Part shown: positions 13,962 to 17,453 of the stretch, in pieces | How the letters are laid out: every line of letters starts with the position of its first letter | How positions within the stretch are numbered: position 1 is the stretch's first letter | NCBI RefSeq assembly: GCF_036388275.1 | Contig: NZ_DASVSF010000054.1 | Span: forward strand, 1-17,453 | DNA length: 17,453 nucleotides | From: Longimicrobium sp. | GTDB taxonomy: Bacteria; Gemmatimonadota; Gemmatimonadetes; Longimicrobiales; Longimicrobiaceae | Reading direction: 5' to 3' | Position numbers and translations under genes: made by a program | The notes under the pieces: model-generated | Told to the model about the DNA's origin: nothing | What the model saw: the letters and a program-made list of their open reading frames with translations, nothing else | The model's database searches: none

Positions 13962-15224
13962 TCAGCCGTCGAAGCGGCGCAGGACGAGCGTGGTGTTCGC
14001 CCCACCGAAGCCGAACGAGTTGCTGAGAACCACGTCCAGCGCCTGCTCGCGCGCGGTGTCGGGAACGTAGTCCAGGTCGCACTCCGGGTCCGGCGTGCGC
14101 AGGTTGATGGTCGGCGGGATGATGCCGTCGCGGATGGCCATCGCGCAGACGCCCGCCTCGATGGACGCGCTGCCGCCCAGCGCATGGCCGATCATCGACT
14201 TGGTGGAAGACACAGGCACTCGGTCGGCATGGGCGCCCAGCACGGAGCGGATGGCGCGCGTCTCGGCCGCGTCGCCCACCGGCGTGGACGTGCCGTGGGC
14301 ATTGATGTACGACACCTCTTCCGGGGCCAGGCCGGCGCTGCGCAGGGCGGCCTTCATGGCCCGCGCCGCGCCCGCCCCGTCCTCTGGCGGCGCGGTGATG
14401 TGGAACGCGTCGGCGCTCATGCCGAACCCGATGATCTCGGCCAGGATGGGCGCGCCGCGCTCGCGGGCGCTTTCCAGTTCCTCCAGCACCAGCACCCCGC
14501 CGCCCTCGCCGTGCACGAAGCCGCTGCGCGTGGCGTCGAACGGGCGCGACGCGGTTTCCGGCGTCTCGTACTGGGTGGCGAGGGCGCGCGCCGCGGCAAA
14601 GCCGGCGAAGGAGATGGGCGTCAGGCAGGCCTCGGTGCCGCCGGCCAGCATCATCCGGGCGTCACCGCGCTGGATGGCGTGGAACGCCTCGCCGATCGCG
14701 TGGTTGCTGCTGGCGCAGGCAGAGACGGGGGCGTAGCTGGGCCCCTGCGCGCCGGTGCGGATGGCGATCTGCCCGGCGGCCAGGTTGATGATGCTGGCGG
14801 GGATGAAGAACGGCGAAACGCGGTTCATCCCCTTTTCGCGCATGGTCTCGGAGGTCTCCATGATGGAGATCAGCCCGCCCATGCCGGAACCGACGATGGT
14901 GCCCGTCTCTTCCGGATTCGGCACGGGCCCGAGCCCGCCCAAGCCCGCGTTGACCATGGCGTCGTGCGCGGCAACGAGGGCGTACTGGATGAACCAATCC
15001 ATCCGCCGGGCGTCCTTGCGGTCGATCACCGGATCGGCGCTGAAGTTCTTCACCTCGCCGGCGATGGCGATCTCCGGGGCCAAGCCGGGAAGCTGGCACC
15101 GGGTGAGCGGGCCGACGCCGGAACGGCCGGCCCTGACGCCCTCCCACGTGTCGGCGGCGTTGTTGCCCAGCGCGGTGACCATCCCCACGCCCGTGATGAC
15201 GACCCTGCGGTTCTCCACCGGCAT
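13962..15224 (-). CDS. fabF: 3-oxoacyl-[acyl-carrier-protein] synthase II (FabF)
   Basis: The 420-residue enzyme condenses malonyl-ACP with acyl-ACP in fatty acid elongation. The thiolase fold is complete, with the catalytic triad Cys170 (SACASSN), His310 (NAHGTSTPVGD) and His347 (KSMIGHALGG) and the conserved Lys342. The C-terminal NSFGFGGANTTLVL is typical. Length and motifs match E. coli FabF. The usual partners acpP and fabD/fabG are not adjacent. Instead it lies 64 bases downstream of a response regulator gene on the same strand, with no terminator in between, so they may be co-transcribed. The ATG at 15224 has only a weak GGAAA upstream. Confidence 0.96.
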   Translation of the reverse strand: MPVENRRVVITGVGMVTALGNNAADTWEGVRAGRSGVGPLTRCQLPGLAPEIAIAGEVKNFSADPVIDRKDARRMDWFIQYALVAAHDAMVNAGLGGLGPVPNPEETGTIVGSGMGGLISIMETSETMREKGMNRVSPFFIPASIINLAAGQIAIRTGAQGPSYAPVSACASSNHAIGEAFHAIQRGDARMMLAGGTEACLTPISFAGFAAARALATQYETPETASRPFDATRSGFVHGEGGGVLVLEELESARERGAPILAEIIGFGMSADAFHITAPPEDGAGAARAMKAALRSAGLAPEEVSYINAHGTSTPVGDAAETRAIRSVLGAHADRVPVSSTKSMIGHALGGSASIEAGVCAMAIRDGIIPPTINLRTPDPECDLDYVPDTAREQALDVVLSNSFGFGGANTTLVLRRFDG

Positions 15225-15288
15225 ATGTTTCCAACGGGTGCTCGATTGTCAGGCACAGGCGGCACGGCCATCGTGCGCGCCCCGGGTT

Positions 15289-15945
15289 TTACTCGGCCTT
15301 CAGCAGCCCGCGCCGGAGTGCGAAGCGAACGAGCTCGCTGCGGTGGTGAAGGTCCAGCTTCTCCATGATCCGCGCGCGGTAGGTGTCTACCGTCTTGGGG
15401 CTGATGAACAGCTTCTTGCCGATCTCGCTGCTGCTGAAGCCCTCGACGGTGAACCCCAGCACCTCGCGCTCGCGCTCCGTCAGCTTTCCGAGCGGATCCT
15501 CTTCGCCCGGCTCGGCCTTTTGCTTCAGGCCGCGCAGCAGGAGCTTGGCGCCACTGGGATACAGGAACACGTCGCCGGCGGCCACGGTGCGGATGGCCTC
15601 GATCAGCTCCTCGTCGGCGCTGCTCTTGGTGACGTAGCCGCTTCCCCCCGCCTCCAGCACAGGGAGCAGGTGCTCTTCTTCGCCGTGCATCGTCAGCACC
15701 AGCACGCGGGCGGTGGTGCCCAGCGCGGCGATTTGCCTCACGGCCTCCAGCCCGCCCATGCCGGGCATCGACAGGTCCATCACCACCACGTCGGGGCAGG
15801 TCTGCGGCACCTTCATCACCGCTTCCTCGCCCGTGCCCGCCTCGCCCACCACCACGAACCCGGGCTCCGCCTCCAGCAGCGCGCGCAGGCCGGAGCGCAG
15901 CATCGCGTGGTCGTCCACCAGGAGAATGCGGATTTGTGGAGGCAT
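15289..15945 (-). CDS. NarL/FixJ-family response regulator
   Basis: This 218-residue protein has an N-terminal receiver domain with Asp11-Asp12, phosphoacceptor Asp57 (VVMDLSMPGM), Thr85 and Lys107, and a C-terminal LuxR-type helix-turn-helix (LTEREREVLGF through SPKTVDTYRARIMEKLDL, about 153-205). When phosphorylated by a histidine kinase it should bind DNA and control transcription. No kinase gene is within the window, so it is an orphan here. Targets are unknown. The start at 15945 lacks a clear Shine-Dalgarno. Upstream is a hairpin that ends the ccdA-like gene. Confidence 0.94.
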   Translation of the reverse strand: MPPQIRILLVDDHAMLRSGLRALLEAEPGFVVVGEAGTGEEAVMKVPQTCPDVVVMDLSMPGMGGLEAVRQIAALGTTARVLVLTMHGEEEHLLPVLEAGGSGYVTKSSADEELIEAIRTVAAGDVFLYPSGAKLLLRGLKQKAEPGEEDPLGKLTEREREVLGFTVEGFSSSEIGKKLFISPKTVDTYRARIMEKLDLHHRSELVRFALRRGLLKAE

Positions 15946-15984
15946 GCGCCGTCCGGGCTTGGGATTCAGGGGAGGAAAACAGGA

Positions 15985-16016
15985 CCGCCGCGGGGCCGGA
16001 ATCTGGCCCGCGGCGG
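15985..16016 (-). terminator. Terminator after the ccdA-like gene
   Basis: On the minus strand a GC-rich stem of 12 bp (with one bulged base) closes a seven-base loop and is followed by TCCTGTTTTCC. It starts 26 bases after the stop of the ccdA-like gene. Confidence 0.65.
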
Positions 16017-16042
16017 GTGCGAAAGCAAGCGCAGTCGACGGA

Positions 16043-16780
16043 TCAGAGTCGCGTGGACAGCCACTCCGGCGTCCACCGGGCCAGCTGCGCGGTGAGCAGG
16101 GTGAACTGGCCCGTGAGCATCAGCACGCCAAGAACGAGCAGCATGGCGCCGCTGATGCGGTTGATCCACGGAAGCCATCCCCGCATCCGCCGGAACGCCG
16201 ACAGGAAGCGCTGGATGAGCAGCGTGCTCAGCAGAAAGGGAATCGCCAGGCCGGCGGAGTAGACGGCGAGAAGGCCCATCCCCTCGCCCATGCTGCTGCG
16301 CGTGGCCGCGAGCGTCAGGATACCGCCCAGCACCGGCCCGATGCACGGGGTCCAGCCCGCGCCGAAGGTGACGCCGACGAGAACGGTGCCCAGGTACCCG
16401 GCGGGCTTGTCGGCCAGGTGCATGCGCCACTCGCGGCCGGCGCCGGGAAGGCGAAGGATGCCCAGCAGGTACGCGCCGAACAGGATCAGCATCACGCCGC
16501 CGATGCGCTCCAGCCAGGTGGTGGCGTAGCGCATCATCCCGCCCAGAAAGGTGGCGGACGCGCCCAGGAGCATGAAGACGGCGGTGAACCCCGCCACGAA
16601 CAGCAGCCCGTGCACCAGCGCCGTGCGCCGCGCGCGCAGCTCGTGGTCGGCCAGCTCGTCCAGGCTCATCCCCGTGATGAACGTGGCGTAGCTGGGCACC
16701 AGCGGCAGCACGCAGGGCGAAAGAAAGCTGAGCAGCCCTGCCGAAAAGGCGACGAACAGGCCCAGGGACTGGGATTCCAT
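16043..16780 (-). CDS. ccdA: CcdA-like cytochrome c biogenesis / thiol-disulfide transporter
   Basis: The 245-residue product is a six-helix membrane protein of the DsbD/CcdA family, of typical CcdA length. The two redox cysteines are visible: Cys23 in FLSPCVLPLVPSY and Cys146 in GAGWTPCIGPVLGG. It should carry reducing equivalents from cytoplasmic thioredoxin across the membrane, for cytochrome c maturation or periplasmic disulfide reduction. No thioredoxin-like partner is next to it in the window. The ATG at 16780 is preferred because the first membrane helix begins right after it. The frame stays open upstream, but that stretch overlaps a good promoter. No Shine-Dalgarno is seen. Confidence 0.92.
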   Translation of the reverse strand: MESQSLGLFVAFSAGLLSFLSPCVLPLVPSYATFITGMSLDELADHELRARRTALVHGLLFVAGFTAVFMLLGASATFLGGMMRYATTWLERIGGVMLILFGAYLLGILRLPGAGREWRMHLADKPAGYLGTVLVGVTFGAGWTPCIGPVLGGILTLAATRSSMGEGMGLLAVYSAGLAIPFLLSTLLIQRFLSAFRRMRGWLPWINRISGAMLLVLGVLMLTGQFTLLTAQLARWTPEWLSTRL

Positions 16781-16830
16781 GCGGCGGAGCGGTGGATGTC
16801 GGGGCGCAAGGCAACGCGAACGGACACAAG

Positions 16831-16859
16831 AAGATGCCCACATCGCGCGCATCTGGCAA
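16831..16859 (-). promoter_or_regulatory. Promoter of the ccdA-like gene
   Basis: On the minus strand TTGCCA (16859-16854) is followed after exactly 17 bp by CATCTT (16836-16831), predicting transcription from about 16825 and a leader of roughly 45 bases. It supports the start codon at 16780. Confidence 0.55.
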
Positions 16860-16935
16860 TCCGGCGCCCTTGCCGGGCCTGACGGGCGATGGTCGATTGG
16901 CGTGTGAAGCAGACGACGACAGACGAGGATTGCCG

Positions 16936-17439
16936 ATGGAAGCGGAGAGCGGCGCACAGCCGTTCATCCTGCGGACCCACCAGCCGGGGGACGTGGGATG
17001 GATCGTTCAGCGGCACGGGGAGCTGTACTGGCGCGAGTACGGCTGGGACCAGCGCTTCGAGGGGCTGGTGGCCGACATCGCCGCGAAGTTCCTGCTCCAG
17101 CACGACCCCGCGGTGGACCGCTGCTGGATCGCGGAGCGCAACGGCGAACGCGTGGGCTCGGTGATGCTGTTCCGCGACACGGACGAGGTCGGCCGGCTGC
17201 GCCTGCTGCTGGTGGAGCCCTCCGCCCGCGGCTTGGGCGTCGGCGCCGCGCTGGTGGACGAGTGCATCCGTTTCGCGCACCAGGTGGGATACCGCACCAT
17301 GCGGCTGTGGACCAACGATGCCCTCGTCTCCGCGCGAAGGATCTACGAGGCGAAGGGCTTTCGACTGGTGGACGAGACGCGCCACGAGATGTTCGGCGCG
17401 GCGTCCATCGGCCAGACGTGGGAAAAGGACCTGGGATGA
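16936..17439 (+). CDS. GNAT family N-acetyltransferase
   Basis: The 167-residue protein is one GNAT domain. The acetyl-CoA loop RGLGVG is at 98-103, following the LRLLLVEPSA strand, and YEAKGFRLV marks the last conserved motif. Its opening (RTHQPGDVGWIVQRHGELYWREYGWD) and ending (GQTWEKDL) closely resemble the C-terminal acetyltransferase half of MarR-GNAT fusion proteins, but no MarR half is present. The acceptor is unknown. GAGGA lies six bases before the ATG at 16936; the frame is open upstream, but that part is not GNAT-like. It is divergent from the ccdA-like gene. Confidence 0.92.
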   Translation: MEAESGAQPFILRTHQPGDVGWIVQRHGELYWREYGWDQRFEGLVADIAAKFLLQHDPAVDRCWIAERNGERVGSVMLFRDTDEVGRLRLLLVEPSARGLGVGAALVDECIRFAHQVGYRTMRLWTNDALVSARRIYEAKGFRLVDETRHEMFGAASIGQTWEKDLG

Positions 17440-17453
17440 AAAGCGGCGGGGGG

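Noticed and set aside
12364..14082. A 572-residue Ala/Pro/Val-rich open frame on the minus strand
   Set aside because: It is the reverse of the Gly-codon repeats of the CBS protein and crosses the bidirectional terminator and the end of fabF.
16000..16028. TTGCTT, 17 bp, CAGATT on the minus strand as a promoter of the response regulator
   Set aside because: The -10 falls in the loop and arm of the hairpin that terminates the ccdA-like gene, and its match to consensus is poor.

Overview
The window is 17.4 kb of very GC-rich, densely coded bacterial chromosome. The mix of genes and strong G/C preference at third codon positions fit Gemmatimonadota, most likely a Longimicrobium-like organism. 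That placement is inference from gene content and style; no 16S rRNA is present to prove it. The window starts in the 5S rRNA at the end of an rRNA operon. No transposase, integrase, tRNA or CRISPR array is visible.

Layout. 1-430: 5S rRNA, its terminator, a dispersed-looking inverted repeat and a promoter. 431-1298: a cupredoxin lipoprotein converging on a MIP18/SufT-like Fe-S assembly protein. 1449-4653: 6-phosphofructokinase, a GAF-GGDEF diguanylate cyclase and a YhbY RNA-binding protein, each apparently its own unit. 4763-7096: a secreted S9 (DPP-IV-like) peptidase. 7374-8856: an accessory-looking stretch with a four-cysteine small protein, a run of G-rich hairpins, a strong terminator and two small unknown membrane proteins. 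8916-11569: a stress-like locus with a LEA-2/WHy lipoprotein divergent from a ferritin-like protein carrying 11-residue LEA-type repeats and a DUF3618-like membrane protein. 11703-13884: SURF1 and a CBS-pair protein with a 210-residue Gly/Tyr-rich tail. 13962-16780 (minus strand): FabF, a NarL-type response regulator and a CcdA-like thiol-disulfide transporter. 16936-17439: a GNAT acetyltransferase.

How it works together. Most of the window is unrelated housekeeping genes. Two themes stand out. Envelope and redox functions (cupredoxin, CcdA, SURF1, S9 peptidase) suit an aerobic, respiring cell. The LEA-2 / ferritin-like / DUF3618 block looks like desiccation or envelope stress protection. Transcription units are marked by long perfect hairpins, several with UUCG loops and several placed between convergent genes. 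Several upstream regions carry a TTGnnn box followed about 17 bp later by a TATCTT-like -10, a consistent local promoter style.

No known defence or mobile system is present. The best candidates for something undescribed are the three hairpins sharing a TGGGGG loop (7672-7782), the Gly/Tyr-rich CBS protein, the ferritin-LEA fusion and the small membrane-protein pair.
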